Source: Hyphomicrobiales bacterium
Lineage (GTDB): Bacteria > Pseudomonadota > Alphaproteobacteria > Rhizobiales > Beijerinckiaceae
Length of the DNA stretch: 64,000 bases
Direction: 5' to 3'
Assembly (NCBI GenBank): GCA_016716745.1
Contig: JADJVD010000005.1
Location: 407,153 to 471,152 of the forward strand
Below the pieces are notes generated by a model. That model made no database searches. It saw nothing but the letters and a program-made list of their open reading frames with translations, and was not told the origin of the DNA. Position numbers and translations under genes: made by a program. Positions 28,873 through 37,543 of the stretch are shown here, piece by piece (the first letter of the stretch is position 1; each line of letters starts with the position of its first letter).

Positions 28873-30440
28873 ATGGCGCGGCAGTTCATCTATCACATGC
28901 AGGGTCTGACGAAGACCTATCCGGGCGGCAAGAAGGTGCTGGAGAACATCCATCTCTCCTTCTATCCGGACGCCAAGATCGGCGTGCTCGGCGTCAACGG
29001 CTCGGGCAAGTCGACCCTGCTGAAGATCATGGCCGGGCTCGACACCGAGTTCGTCGGCGAGGCCTGGGTCGCCGATGGCGCGAGGGTCGGCTACCTGCCG
29101 CAGGAGCCGCAGCTCGATCCCGATCTCGACGTGCGCGGCAACGTCATGCTCGGCGTCAAGGCGAAGAAGGACCTTCTCGACCGCTACAACGAGCTGATGA
29201 TGAACTATTCCGACGAGACCGCCGACGAGGCGGCAAGCTCCAGGACCAGATCGACGGCCAGAACCTCTGGGACCTCGACAGCCAGGTCGAGCTGGCCATG
29301 GAGGCGCTGCGCTGCCCGCCCGCGGAGGCCGACGTCACCACGCTGTCGGGCGGCGAGAAGCGCCGCGTCGCGCTGTGCCGGCTGCTGCTGTCGCAAGCCC
29401 GACCTGCTGCTGCTCGACGAACCGACCAACCATCTCGACGCCGAGACGGTGGCCTGGCTCGAAAAGCACCTCCGCGAGTTTCCGGGCGCGGTGCTGATCG
29501 TCACCCACGACCGCTACTTCCTCGACAACGTCACCGGCTGGATCCTCGAGCTCGACCGCGGCCGCGGCATTCCCTACGAAGGCAACTACTCGGCCTATCT
29601 CGGGCAGAGGCCAAGCGCCTCGCGCAGGAAGGCAGCGAGGCGGCGGCCCGCCAGAAGGCGCTGGAGCGCGAGCGCGAATGGATCGGCCCCTCGCCCCAGG
29701 CGCGGCAGGCCAAGTCCAAGGCCCGCATCAAGGCCTATGACGAGCTGGTCAAGATCAACGAGGCGCGGCGCCGACGACCGCCCAGATCATCATTCCGCCC
29801 GGCGAGCGGCTGGGCCAGAACGTCATCAATCTCGACGGCATTTCGAAGAGCTATGGCGATCGGCTGCTGATCGACAACCTGTCGTTCAAGCTGCCGCCGG
29901 GCGGCATCGTCGGCATCATCGGCCCGAACGGCGCCGGCAAGACGACGCTGTTCCGCATGATCACCGGCCAGGAAAAGCCGGATGCCGGCGACATCAGGAT
30001 CGGCGAGAGCGTCAAGCTCGGCTATGTCGACCAGAGCCGCGATGCGCTCGACGACAAGAAGACGGTCTGGGAGGAAATCTCGGGCGGCAACGACATCATC
30101 TATCTCGGCAAGCGCGAGATCAATTCGCGCGGCTATTGCTCGACCTTCAACTTCAAGGGCGCCGACCAGCAGCAGAAGGTCGGCACACTCTCGGGCGGCC
30201 AGCGCAACCGCGTGCACCTTGCCAAGATGCTGAAGGCCGGCGCCAACGTGCTGCTGCTCGACGAACCGACCAACGACCTCGACACCGAAACCCTCGCCGC
30301 GCTCGAAGAAGCGCTCGAGGATTTCGCCGGCTGCGCCGTGATCATCAGCCACGACCGCATGTTCCTCGACAGGCTAGCGACCCACATGCTCGCCTTCGAG
30401 GGCGACAGCCATGTCGAATGGTTCGAAGTTCTCGCGCTGA
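28873..30440 (+). pseudogene. ettA: EttA-type ABC-F translation factor, multiply frameshifted and 3'-deleted
   Basis: EttA is a ribosome-binding ABC-F ATPase that gates entry into the elongation cycle according to energy state. Clear pieces are Walker A GVLGVNGSGKSTLLKIMAGL; signature LSGGEKRRVALCRLLL; LLLLDEPTNHLDAETVAWLE; linker KRLAQEGSEAAARQKALERE; second Walker A GIIGPNGAGKTTLFRMITG; and LSGGQRNRVHLAKMLKAGAN. They fall in different frames, with breaks near 29230, 29394, 29607 and 29765. Near 30426 the text jumps from HVEWFE straight to the FSR-stop end. The usual 30 or so residues (GNFxxYEEDK... region) are missing; about 522 codons remain versus about 555 in the family. Such decay in a conserved gene with clean neighbours suggests consensus errors, but a real pseudogene is possible. 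Confidence 0.8.
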
Positions 30441-30452
30441 GGGGGCGGAGCG

Positions 30453-30917
30453 ATGGCTTCTGGGTTCCGGTCGGGAGTCGTCGCCGCGCTGATGCTGTGG
30501 GCGCCGCTCGCCTTCGCGGCGAGCGCGCCGGCGGAGGCGGTGCGCGCGGTCTACGAGCAATATCTGGCCGCCGAGAAGACCGGCGCGATGGGGCCGGACC
30601 ATCTCGACCCGAAGCTCTACACGCCGCGCGTGCGCGCGATGATCGCCAAGTTGCAAAAGGCCTGCAAGGGCAAGGACATCTGCTTGCCGGACGCCGACTT
30701 TCTGGTGGACGGGCAGGATTTCAAGATCACCGATCTCTTGATCCGCGTCATCTCCGATCAGAACGGGCGCGCGATGATCGAGGCGACGTTCAAGAACTTC
30801 GACACCAAGGTGAAGCGCGTCTTCACGCTGCGCGAGAACGGCGGGCGCTGGCTGATCGACGACATCGACTTCGGCGGCGGCGAGAAGCTCAAGGACCAGT
30901 TGAAGCCCAATCCCTGA
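30453..30917 (+). CDS. Small exported protein, DUF3828-like
   Basis: A 154-residue protein with a signal peptide (VVAALMLWAPLAFAASA, cleavage near residue 24). The mature part has AVRAVYEQYLAAEKTG early and FTLRENGGRWLIDDIDF near the end. This helix-then-beta pattern is seen in DUF3828/NTF2-like periplasmic proteins. It has two cysteines (KACKGKDICLP) that could form a disulfide. It starts 13 bases after the ettA stop, so it may be read from the ettA transcript. The function is unknown. Confidence 0.7.
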   Translation: MASGFRSGVVAALMLWAPLAFAASAPAEAVRAVYEQYLAAEKTGAMGPDHLDPKLYTPRVRAMIAKLQKACKGKDICLPDADFLVDGQDFKITDLLIRVISDQNGRAMIEATFKNFDTKVKRVFTLRENGGRWLIDDIDFGGGEKLKDQLKPNP

Positions 30918-31087
30918 GGCGATAGCGCCCGATTTGCGGACGCGCGGTCGCGCCCGCCTCACGCGCGCGTGTTGTGGCGGCGCAAGCCGTCGCCGGCGGG
31001 CAGGCAAATGCGCGGCCCGCGCGGGCGGGTAATCTGCCTCGTCGGCGACGCGGGGAACGACGCGCGCCCATCGAGGGAGAACACGTC

Positions 31088-31763
31088 ATGTCGCGCATCG
31101 CCATCTTCGTCGCCGCGCTCGTCGTCGCCGGCGCCGCCAGCGCCCAGCAGCAAGGGCCTCAGCCCAACGCGGCGATGAGCTTCTTCATCACCAGCGCCAA
31201 TCCGGGCAAGGGCGCCGATCTCGGCGGCCTCGATGGGGCGGACAAGCATTGCCAGACCCTCGCCGCCGCCGTGGGGCAGGGGGCCAAGACCTGGCGCGCC
31301 TATCTGTCGACGCAGGCGGCCGACGGCAAGCCGGCCGTGAACGCGCGCGAGCGCATCGGAAAGGGGCCGTTCGTCAACTTCAAGGGCGAGACGATCGCCG
31401 CCGACGTTGCCGCGCTGCATTCGGACGCCAACAGGATCAACATCGACACCGGCCTGACCGAGAAGGGCCAGAAGGTGATGGGGCGCGGCTTCCTCATCAA
31501 CATGCACGACGTGCTGACCGGCTCGCAGGCGGACGGCACGGCCTTCGGCCCGGAGAAGGACATGACGTGCGGCAACTGGACGAAGAGCGGGGCGGGTTCG
31601 GCGATGGTCGGTCATCACGACCGCATCGGGCTCGACGATTCGCCGCCGATGAAGAGCTGGAACGCCTCGCACCCCTCGCGCCGGGTCGGAAGGGGGATGC
31701 AGCGCGGCCGATCTGCGCTCCACCGGTGGGGGCGGGCTGCTCTACTGCTTCGCGGCGCAGTGA
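31088..31763 (+). CDS. Exported lectin-like protein (frameshift near the 3' end)
   Basis: A signal peptide (IAIFVAALVVAGAASA) is followed by FFITSANPGKGADLGGLDGA and DKHCQTLAAAVGQGAKTWRA, then later MTCGNWTKSGAGSAMVGHHD. This is the pattern of small secreted proteins with a C-type-lectin-like fold, often annotated simply as lectin. The natural end CSAADLRSTGGGGLLYCFAA lies in another frame, with a stop at 31763. The break is near 31680-31697, where a run of five Gs occurs. Four conserved cysteines probably form two disulfides. It precedes the pilus subunit gene, so a surface role is likely, though unproven. Confidence 0.7.
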
Positions 31764-31770
31764 CGGCCGC

Positions 31771-31808
31771 GCGGGTTGCGGCGCCGCGTCGCGCGCGCCG
31801 CAACCCGC
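31771..31808 (+). terminator. Long GC hairpin after the lectin-like gene
   Basis: GCGGGTTGCGGCGC pairs perfectly with GCGCCGCAACCCGC (14 pairs, 10-base loop) and starts eight bases after the corrected stop. It is followed by GGAAAAACC rather than Ts, so it may work best on the opposite strand or as a Rho-assisted stop. Confidence 0.6.
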
Positions 31809-31836
31809 GGAAAAACCGGGCGCTTCCGCCTTAACC

Positions 31837-31851
31837 TTAACCTTACGTTAG
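31837..31851 (+). promoter_or_regulatory. CtrA-like box upstream of the spore-coat-U gene
   Basis: The bases read TTAA, seven bases, TTAG: one mismatch from the CtrA core TTAA-N7-TTAA. It lies 60 bases before the start codon, and an extra TTAA lies six bases upstream. This is a pattern match only. Confidence 0.35.
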
Positions 31852-31910
31852 CCGCTTTCCCTCAATTTGTGCGGGACGGGCCTATTGGCCCGCGCATCGA
31901 GAGGGTTTCC

Positions 31911-32408
31911 ATGAAGCGGATCAGCATCGCCCTGTGCGCGCTCCTGGCGGCGGCGACGGCGGGGTCCGGGGCCGCGCAGGCCGCGACCGCCACCGGCACG
32001 TTCAACGTCACCATCACCATCACCAGCGAATGCACGGTCGCCAACCCGACCGACATGGCGTTCGGCTCGCATGGTCTGCTGAGCGCGCTGGTGAACCAGA
32101 CGAGCACGTTCCAGGTCACCTGCACGAACACGACGCCTTACACGATCGGCCTCAACACCGGGCTGAACGCCAGCGGCTCGCAGCGCCGCATGCTCGGCGG
32201 CGTCACGAATACGGAGTTCGTGAACTACAATCTCTATACCGACGCCGGCCGCACCACGGCGTGGGGCAACGCCTCGGGCAGCTGGGTCTCGGCGACCGGC
32301 AACGGATCGGCGCAGAGCTACACGGTCTACGGCCAGGTTCCCGCGCAGGCGACGCCCTCGCCCGGCGCGAACTACCAGGACACGGTGACGATCACCGTCA
32401 CCTACTGA
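31911..32408 (+). CDS. Spore coat U (SCPU) domain pilus subunit
   Basis: A 165-residue exported protein with a signal peptide (ISIALCALLAAATAGSGAAQ) and the SCPU domain. It shows TGTFNVTITITSECTVANPT near the mature start, FQVTCTNTTPYTIGLNTG and, at the end, YQDTVTITVTY. The SECTV...VTC cysteine pair and the beta-rich, low-charge sequence match subunits of Csu-type (archaic chaperone-usher) pili. The matching chaperone and usher are encoded convergently at 32469-35595. Only one subunit gene is visible, whereas typical Csu operons have several plus a tip adhesin. Confidence 0.88.
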   Translation: MKRISIALCALLAAATAGSGAAQAATATGTFNVTITITSECTVANPTDMAFGSHGLLSALVNQTSTFQVTCTNTTPYTIGLNTGLNASGSQRRMLGGVTNTEFVNYNLYTDAGRTTAWGNASGSWVSATGNGSAQSYTVYGQVPAQATPSPGANYQDTVTITVTY

Positions 32409-32432
32409 GCTGCGCTCCGGTTTGACGAAGGA

Positions 32433-32454
32433 GGGGCCCTCGCGGCCCCTTTTT
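32433..32454 (+). terminator. Terminator between the pilus subunit and usher genes
   Basis: GGGGCC and GGCCCC form a six-pair stem with loop CTCGC, followed by TTTTT. It lies 25 bases after the subunit stop and 15 before the usher stop; the symmetric stem could serve both convergent transcripts, but the T run favours the plus strand. Confidence 0.85.
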
Positions 32455-32468
32455 CATGCGCGCGCCGC

Positions 32469-34889
32469 TCACTTGCAGACGGCCGGTCCGATCACCGGCT
32501 GCGGCCCGGCGCCCCGCGCATAGGCGAATTCGGCGACGCATTCGCCGGCGCCCTGCGTCACGCGCAGGCGATTGCGGGCTCCGAGCCCCGTAACGTAAAC
32601 GCGCCCCTCGTAGCCGACCACCAGCGGCGCCTCCGCGCCTTCGAGGCGGGCGTGGGAGCCCGGCCGCAACGGCTTGCCCGCGGCGTCGACGACCACGACG
32701 ATCGCGCCCTGCACATCCGTCCTGACGCCGAAATCGACGACGACGCCGCTGCGGCCGGCCGGCACGACGCTCACCTGCGTGCGCGCGGCGTCGGCGTCGA
32801 CGGGCAGCGAGCGCGGGTCGATGCTGATCGCGTTGCGCTCGTAGGCGCGCAGCGTCGGCACGAGCAGCTTGCCGCGCGAATCCGTGCGGCCGATGGCGCG
32901 GTTCTCCGCCTTCACCTCGACGCCGGGCGCTCCCGCGTCGATGACGGCGAAGGCGTCGCCGATGCGGTTGGCGGCGAAAACGCCGCCGCCGATGGCCGCC
33001 ACCGCGCCCTCGATCTCCAGCGAGCCGCGCGCGGTCTTGCGCTCCTGCCCGACATTGGCCTCGATGCGCGCCCATTGCGAGCGATAGGCGGCGCCCGCCT
33101 CGCGCATTCCGCCGTTCGCGCCTTCGACGTCACGCAGGCGCCAGCCGTAGTCGCCCGGCGTCTGCCCGAGGGACTTCGCCGCTTCGAGCTGCGTCGTCAC
33201 GCGGCCGTTGACGGTCGAGACCGAGGCCGCGCCATAGGCGTCCTTGCCGATCGGCATCGCGAAGCCGGCGAAGACGCCCGCCTCGCGCGCGCCGGCGACG
33301 CTGACATAGCCGGTGGCGAACATCGACGAGCCCCACGGGCCCGGCCGCGACCAGCTCGCGCTGGCGATCGTCGTGCGCTTGCGCTCGGCGGTGACCATGC
33401 GCGTGAAGGCGAGAGAGACGCTCGACTTGTCGAACGGCGTCGGGAAGGAGAGCGCGATGCGGTCGAGCGCGCGCATCGGCCGGATCGAGACGAGTTCGGA
33501 AAAGGCGCCGAGGCCGCCGTCGGCGACCGAGCCGCCAATCGTCTTGGGCGCGTTCACCGCCGTGAGCGAGGCCAGATCCTCGTAGCGGCCGAAGCTGCGC
33601 TGCGAGGCCCCGCTCACCGTCACCGCTCCGAGCCGCGTCTCGAAGGAGCCGTAGAGCTGGCCGCCATTGGCGCCCGAGCTGCGGCTGGCGCTCGCCGCGA
33701 GATTGACGACGCCGCGATCGAACACGCGCACGACGAGGCCGGCGCCGGCGTTGACGAATTTCGGCCCGCCCTCGAGATGGCCCTCGATGGTCAGCCATTG
33801 CGCAAGGCCCCGGCGGGCGCTGGCGCTGCCGATCAGCCCGCGCGCATAGTCGTTCGACTCGACGCCGTAAGAGCGGCGCGCCAGCCCCGCCTCGACGGAG
33901 AAGTCGAACAGCCCCGGCCGCAACAGCAGCGGCGAGGTGAAGAAGGCGCTCTCCTGCTCGGTCTCGCGCCCGGTCGAATCCCGCACGACGATCCTCGCCG
34001 TGCCGGAGCCGACGAGCGGAAGGCTGTTGACGCGGTAGGGCCCCTCGTCGACCTGCTGGGTGAAGGTCTTCACGTTGTTGACGTAGACGTCGAGCGTCGA
34101 GGGCACGGCGGCGGTGCCGCCGAGGCTCGGCAACGGTAGCGTAACCAGATCGGGGCGAAGGCCGAAATTGCGCTGGATCTGCGCGCCGCCCATGCGCACG
34201 GGCCGCGTCCAGGCGAGGCCCGACGAAATCGTGTCGCCGGCGCGATAGGTGATCAGCGAGCGCGGGTCGGACCATGTCCAGTTGGTGTCGAGGCGCAGCG
34301 CCTTGCGCGAGGAGGCGATGTTGGAGCCGACGACGCCGGTCTGCGAGAGCACGCCCATCGGCGTCGAGATGCGCCCGTCGAGCGTGGCGCTCGCGCCCTG
34401 ATACTCGAATTTCGGCTTGTTCAACTGCGTCAGCGTCGAGCTGAACAGATTGTAGTTGAGAACCGCCGCCCAGTTCGCCTCGGGCTTCGACGCCTCGCCG
34501 GCCGCGCCGTCGCCGCCATAGTCGCGCGCGAGACGCGCCTGTCCGTCGAGACGCAGGCGGATGATCTGCTTGCGTTCCTCGTAGACGTAGTGGAGGCCGG
34601 CGATCTCGTCGAGCGCGACCGTCCCGTCCTCCGGGCCCGCGCCCGGCGCCTTCACGCCGATCTCGGCGAGTTCGCCGCGCGTGGCGCGCATCCGCCCGTC
34701 GGCCTCTTGCGTGAAGGCCGCGATGAGGCCGACTGGGCGGTCGTTGACGAAGACCTCGAGCTGGAGCGACCGCCCGGCGGTCCCCGCAAACGCCGACGGC
34801 GCGGGCTCGGCCCTCGGGCCGCCCACGCTCGTCAGCATCAAACATGCCGCAAGGATCGTCCGGCTAGTGGTCGCCCGATGCGGGGGCAT
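32469..34889 (-). CDS. Csu-type fimbrial outer-membrane usher
   Basis: An 806-residue usher that forms the outer-membrane pore for pilus assembly. A signal peptide is present (TILAACLMLTSVGGPRAEP). The N-terminal domain has LEVFVNDRPVGLIAAF and GELAEIGVKAPG. The barrel region contains NYNLFSSTLTQLNKPKFEY and RRSYGVESNDYARGLIGSAS, and the plug region STLDVYVNNVKTFTQQVDEG with PYRVNSLPLVGSGTARIVVR. The C-terminus ends in ECVAEFAYARG. The frame is intact. ATG 34889 overlaps the chaperone end by 26 bases and is preferred over an upstream start that lacks a signal peptide. Confidence 0.92.
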   Translation of the reverse strand: MPPHRATTSRTILAACLMLTSVGGPRAEPAPSAFAGTAGRSLQLEVFVNDRPVGLIAAFTQEADGRMRATRGELAEIGVKAPGAGPEDGTVALDEIAGLHYVYEERKQIIRLRLDGQARLARDYGGDGAAGEASKPEANWAAVLNYNLFSSTLTQLNKPKFEYQGASATLDGRISTPMGVLSQTGVVGSNIASSRKALRLDTNWTWSDPRSLITYRAGDTISSGLAWTRPVRMGGAQIQRNFGLRPDLVTLPLPSLGGTAAVPSTLDVYVNNVKTFTQQVDEGPYRVNSLPLVGSGTARIVVRDSTGRETEQESAFFTSPLLLRPGLFDFSVEAGLARRSYGVESNDYARGLIGSASARRGLAQWLTIEGHLEGGPKFVNAGAGLVVRVFDRGVVNLAASASRSSGANGGQLYGSFETRLGAVTVSGASQRSFGRYEDLASLTAVNAPKTIGGSVADGGLGAFSELVSIRPMRALDRIALSFPTPFDKSSVSLAFTRMVTAERKRTTIASASWSRPGPWGSSMFATGYVSVAGAREAGVFAGFAMPIGKDAYGAASVSTVNGRVTTQLEAAKSLGQTPGDYGWRLRDVEGANGGMREAGAAYRSQWARIEANVGQERKTARGSLEIEGAVAAIGGGVFAANRIGDAFAVIDAGAPGVEVKAENRAIGRTDSRGKLLVPTLRAYERNAISIDPRSLPVDADAARTQVSVVPAGRSGVVVDFGVRTDVQGAIVVVVDAAGKPLRPGSHARLEGAEAPLVVGYEGRVYVTGLGARNRLRVTQGAGECVAEFAYARGAGPQPVIGPAVCK

Positions 34890-35595
34890 TGAGCGGACCG
34901 AGATCGGTCTCTGCGGAAATCGAGGCGCGGCCGCCGAGGCTTGGGGCGCCGCCCGGCGCGACGAAGCGCATGGTCGCGCCGGCCAGCACATAGCCGGCGA
35001 GTCCGTCGCCGAACGACACGACGCGGCCGGCGCCGTCCTTCACCCTCAGCCTGGCGATGCGCAGGCGTCGGCCGCCTTCGTTGCGGGCGACGGCGGTCAG
35101 CTTGCCGCCGCGCCGGTCGACCGACCAGGCGAGGCGGGGCGGGGCGGAGTCGGGACCGTTGAAGAAGACGGGAATCGAGTAGCGCACCACCAGAGCCACC
35201 GCGCCGTTGGTCTGCGCGGCCGGATCGGGCAGTTCGTCGACCAGCAGGCGATAGGCGGTCTCGCTGGCGATCGGCGTCTTGTCGAGACGGATGATGCGCA
35301 CGGCGTAGTCCTGGCCCGGGCCCATCGTCGCGGCGGGCGGGCTGGCGACGACCTCCGTCGCCGGCGTGAAGCGGTCGGCGCCGCCTTCCTGCGTCCAGCG
35401 CACGACGCGGATCTGGGCGGAGAGGGGGCGCGAGCCCGTGTTGCGCAGCGTTACGGCGGCGGCGGCGCCCGGCGGCGGGATGTCCACGGTGACGGGGGCG
35501 ACCTGAAGCGAGGCCGCGCCGGCGTCCGCCGGGACGAACGTCGCGGCCGCAAGGCCCGCCGCGATGAACCGCACGAAAGTCGTCAGACGCCACAT
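34864..35595 (-). CDS. Periplasmic pilus-assembly chaperone (PapD-like, Csu type)
   Basis: A 243-residue chaperone with a signal peptide (FVRFIAAGLAAATFVPADAG) and the two-domain immunoglobulin-like fold. SLQVAPVTVDIPPPG starts the first domain, YRLLVDELPDP is the conserved donor region and ALVVRYSIPVFF the strand that binds subunits. It delivers the SCPU subunit to the usher encoded next. It is the first gene of the chaperone-usher operon, whose promoter should lie in 35596-35710. Confidence 0.92.
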   Translation of the reverse strand: MWRLTTFVRFIAAGLAAATFVPADAGAASLQVAPVTVDIPPPGAAAAVTLRNTGSRPLSAQIRVVRWTQEGGADRFTPATEVVASPPAATMGPGQDYAVRIIRLDKTPIASETAYRLLVDELPDPAAQTNGAVALVVRYSIPVFFNGPDSAPPRLAWSVDRRGGKLTAVARNEGGRRLRIARLRVKDGAGRVVSFGDGLAGYVLAGATMRFVAPGGAPSLGGRASISAETDLGPLNAPASGDH

Positions 35596-35673
35596 GCCGC
35601 TTGTCCCCGAAGATCGACCGCAGGCGACCGGCGGGCCGGCGGCAATTCGATAACAATCGGTAAACCGGCGTAG

Positions 35674-35688
35674 TTAACGATACGTAAA
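35674..35688 (-). promoter_or_regulatory. CtrA-like box upstream of the chaperone-usher operon
   Basis: On the minus strand the bases read TTTA, seven bases, TTAA with C following: one mismatch from TTAA-N7-TTAAC. It lies about 80 bases before the chaperone start codon. With the similar box before the pilus subunit gene it hints at shared cell-cycle control. Confidence 0.35.
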
Positions 35689-35710
35689 GACGTGTCCCAT
35701 TTATAGAAAT

Positions 35711-36151
35711 TCAGCGCGATACGGCCCGGTAGCGGCCGCGACCGGCCCGGTCGATGACGCCGCTCTGGCTCAGCCGCGTGAGGATGACCGAGACGTGGTT
35801 GGCGGTCAGCGCGTGGCCGGCGTCGTCCAGCACATTCAGGATTTGCGGGATCGACAGGTCGCCTTCGACGTCGCGCAGCAAGGCCAGCACGGCCTCCTGC
35901 GCTGTGCGCGGATCCGGTCCGGCGACGGCATCCGCCTCGGCCAGGCGCGCGCGGGGGCGGCGGGACGGGGTGTCGAGGCGAAGGCGGTGCGCCAGCTCCT
36001 CGCGCGCATAGTCGGCGACATCGGTCGGGTCGGTCAGGCCCTGAACATGTGCGAGCGCGTAGGCGAGCGCGCGGGCGGTGCGCGCCGCCTCGTCGAGCAG
36101 CCGCTGCAACTGCGCCGCGTCGGCGAGGTCGTGCGGGCTCAGCGGGTCCAT
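35711..36151 (-). CDS. Small winged-helix-like hypothetical protein
   Basis: A 146-residue protein from ATG 36151; an upstream in-frame start at 36241 would add 30 residues that do not look conserved. The C-terminal part (LSIPQILNVLDDAGHALTAN, then VILTRLSQSGVIDRAGRGRY) looks like a winged helix-turn-helix: a recognition-helix region followed by a beta wing. The N-terminal half is helical and rich in Ala and Arg. It could be a small transcription regulator, perhaps for the neighbouring pilus operon, but no family name can be given. Confidence 0.6.
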   Translation of the reverse strand: MDPLSPHDLADAAQLQRLLDEAARTARALAYALAHVQGLTDPTDVADYAREELAHRLRLDTPSRRPRARLAEADAVAGPDPRTAQEAVLALLRDVEGDLSIPQILNVLDDAGHALTANHVSVILTRLSQSGVIDRAGRGRYRAVSR

Positions 36152-36333
36152 GCCAGTTCTCGCGGGTTCTGTCGTAAAAGTCCTACAAACAGGAATGACA
36201 GAAAGAAAGATGGGAGTGGGCGCCCTGTGGAAAAGGTGCATAAACGGTTAATTTTTTCGACGTTCTCTGTATGTTCAATTGTGAGGCGGCCGTGCACATG
36301 AAATGAATTTCTTACAAACCGGAGCCCGCCGCC
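36152..36333. other. AT-richer divergent region
   Basis: These 182 bases between the winged-helix gene and a small plus-strand gene are clearly richer in A and T than the surroundings, especially 36170-36290, as is usual for promoter regions here. GGTTAATTTTTTCGACG occurs near 36245. No exact operator could be named. Confidence 0.45.
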
Positions 36334-36555
36334 ATGGCCGCCATCGCCGTCTCCCTTCCCGTCGCCGTCGTCGCGCTGGTCGCCGCAGCGTTCTTCCTGC
36401 GACGCCGGGTCGACATGCGGGGGGATCGGGCGCAGGCGAACGGCCTCACCGTCCACGACGGCGCGCTGCGCTGGGACGGGCAGGACAAGGCGGCCGAGTT
36501 CGCGATCTATATTTCGATGAAACGCGGACGCACGCAGGCCGAAACGCAGGCCTAG
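36334..36555 (+). CDS. Small membrane-anchored hypothetical protein
   Basis: A 73-residue protein with one N-terminal membrane helix (AIAVSLPVAVVALVAAAFFL) followed by positively charged RRR and a short soluble tail (DGALRWDGQDKAAEFAIYIS). It has no recognisable family. The last four bases overlap the stop of prmB on the other strand. The frame has a sensible start, helix and tail, but coding is not certain. Confidence 0.5.
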   Translation: MAAIAVSLPVAVVALVAAAFFLRRRVDMRGDRAQANGLTVHDGALRWDGQDKAAEFAIYISMKRGRTQAETQA

Positions 36556-37499
36556 CGGCGGGCGCGGCCCGCCTTGGGGAGGTCCTCGGCCGCCAGCCGG
36601 AACACCTCGCCCGAACTCTCGGCCGTGTCGAGCCAGAGGAACGGCAGGTCGGGACAGGCCGCCTCCAGCGCCTCGCGGCCCATGCCGATCTCGCAGACGA
36701 CGGCGCCGTCCGGGTTCAGATGCGCGCGCGCGCCGGCGAGAATGCGGCGCACGATGTCGAGTCCGTCGTCGCCGCCGAGATGGGCGAGCGCCGGCTCGGC
36801 GGCGTATTCGGGCGGGAAGGCCGCCACGGCCGCCCGCGTCACATAGGGCGGATTGGCGAGGATGAGATCGTAGCGGCGCGCGCCGAGCGGGGCGAAGAGA
36901 TCGCCCTGAAACAGGCCGATGCGATCCTCCAGCCCGTGCTCATCGACATTACGGCGGGCGACCGCCAGCGCGTCCGCCGACAGGTCGACAGCGTCGATGC
37001 GCGCGTTGGGAAAGGCCATCGCGGCGAGGATGGCGAGCGAACCGCCGCCCGTGCACAGGTCGAGCACGCTTTCGACCGCCTCCGGCGCCTCGATCAGCCC
37101 ATCCTCGCCGGCAAGGCCCGTCGCCAGCAGCTCGCCGATGAAGCTGCGCGGCACGATCGCGCGTTCGTCGACATAGAAGGGCACGCCCTGGATGTAGGTC
37201 TTGTTGAGCAGATAGGCTGCCGGCTTGCGGGTGGCGACGCGCGCCTCGATCAGGCCGGCGAGCCGCGCCAGTTCGGCCTGCGTCAACCGCGCGTCGAGAA
37301 AGATGTCGAGCCGGTCGACCGGCAGATGCAGCCCCTCGAGGACGATGAAGGCCGCCTCGTCGAGCGCGTTCGTGGTGCCGTGGCCGAAGACGAGGCCGGC
37401 CGCCGAAAAGCGGCTGACGGCGTAACGGAAGACGTCGCGCAGGGTGCGGAAGGCGCGCCAGTCGGCGTCGGTCGCAGGTTCGTTGGGCGGTTCGGTCAT
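36552..37499 (-). CDS. prmB: PrmB, ribosomal protein L3 glutamine N5-methyltransferase
   Basis: A 315-residue class I methyltransferase that methylates a glutamine of ribosomal protein L3. The SAM site is VLDLCTGGGSLAILAAMAFP, and the glutamine-methyltransferase signature is LILANPPYV. The N-terminal helical domain has FGHGTTNALDEAAFIVL, and KTYIQGVPFYVDERAIVPRS separates PrmB from PrmC. A GDDGLDIVRRIL region follows. It is probably transcribed alone; the USP-antiporter gene lies 44 bases further along in the upstream direction. Confidence 0.92.
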   Translation of the reverse strand: MTEPPNEPATDADWRAFRTLRDVFRYAVSRFSAAGLVFGHGTTNALDEAAFIVLEGLHLPVDRLDIFLDARLTQAELARLAGLIEARVATRKPAAYLLNKTYIQGVPFYVDERAIVPRSFIGELLATGLAGEDGLIEAPEAVESVLDLCTGGGSLAILAAMAFPNARIDAVDLSADALAVARRNVDEHGLEDRIGLFQGDLFAPLGARRYDLILANPPYVTRAAVAAFPPEYAAEPALAHLGGDDGLDIVRRILAGARAHLNPDGAVVCEIGMGREALEAACPDLPFLWLDTAESSGEVFRLAAEDLPKAGRARR

Positions 37500-37543
37500 G
37501 CCGGTTGGTTAGCGCAGCCTCCGGCGGCGGGCAAACCGGGCGC

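Noticed and set aside
28407..28889. A separate 160-residue gene on the minus strand
   Set aside because: It overlaps the ettA start and the KAP N-terminus in another frame, and its residues are low-complexity Pro/Ala/Arg.
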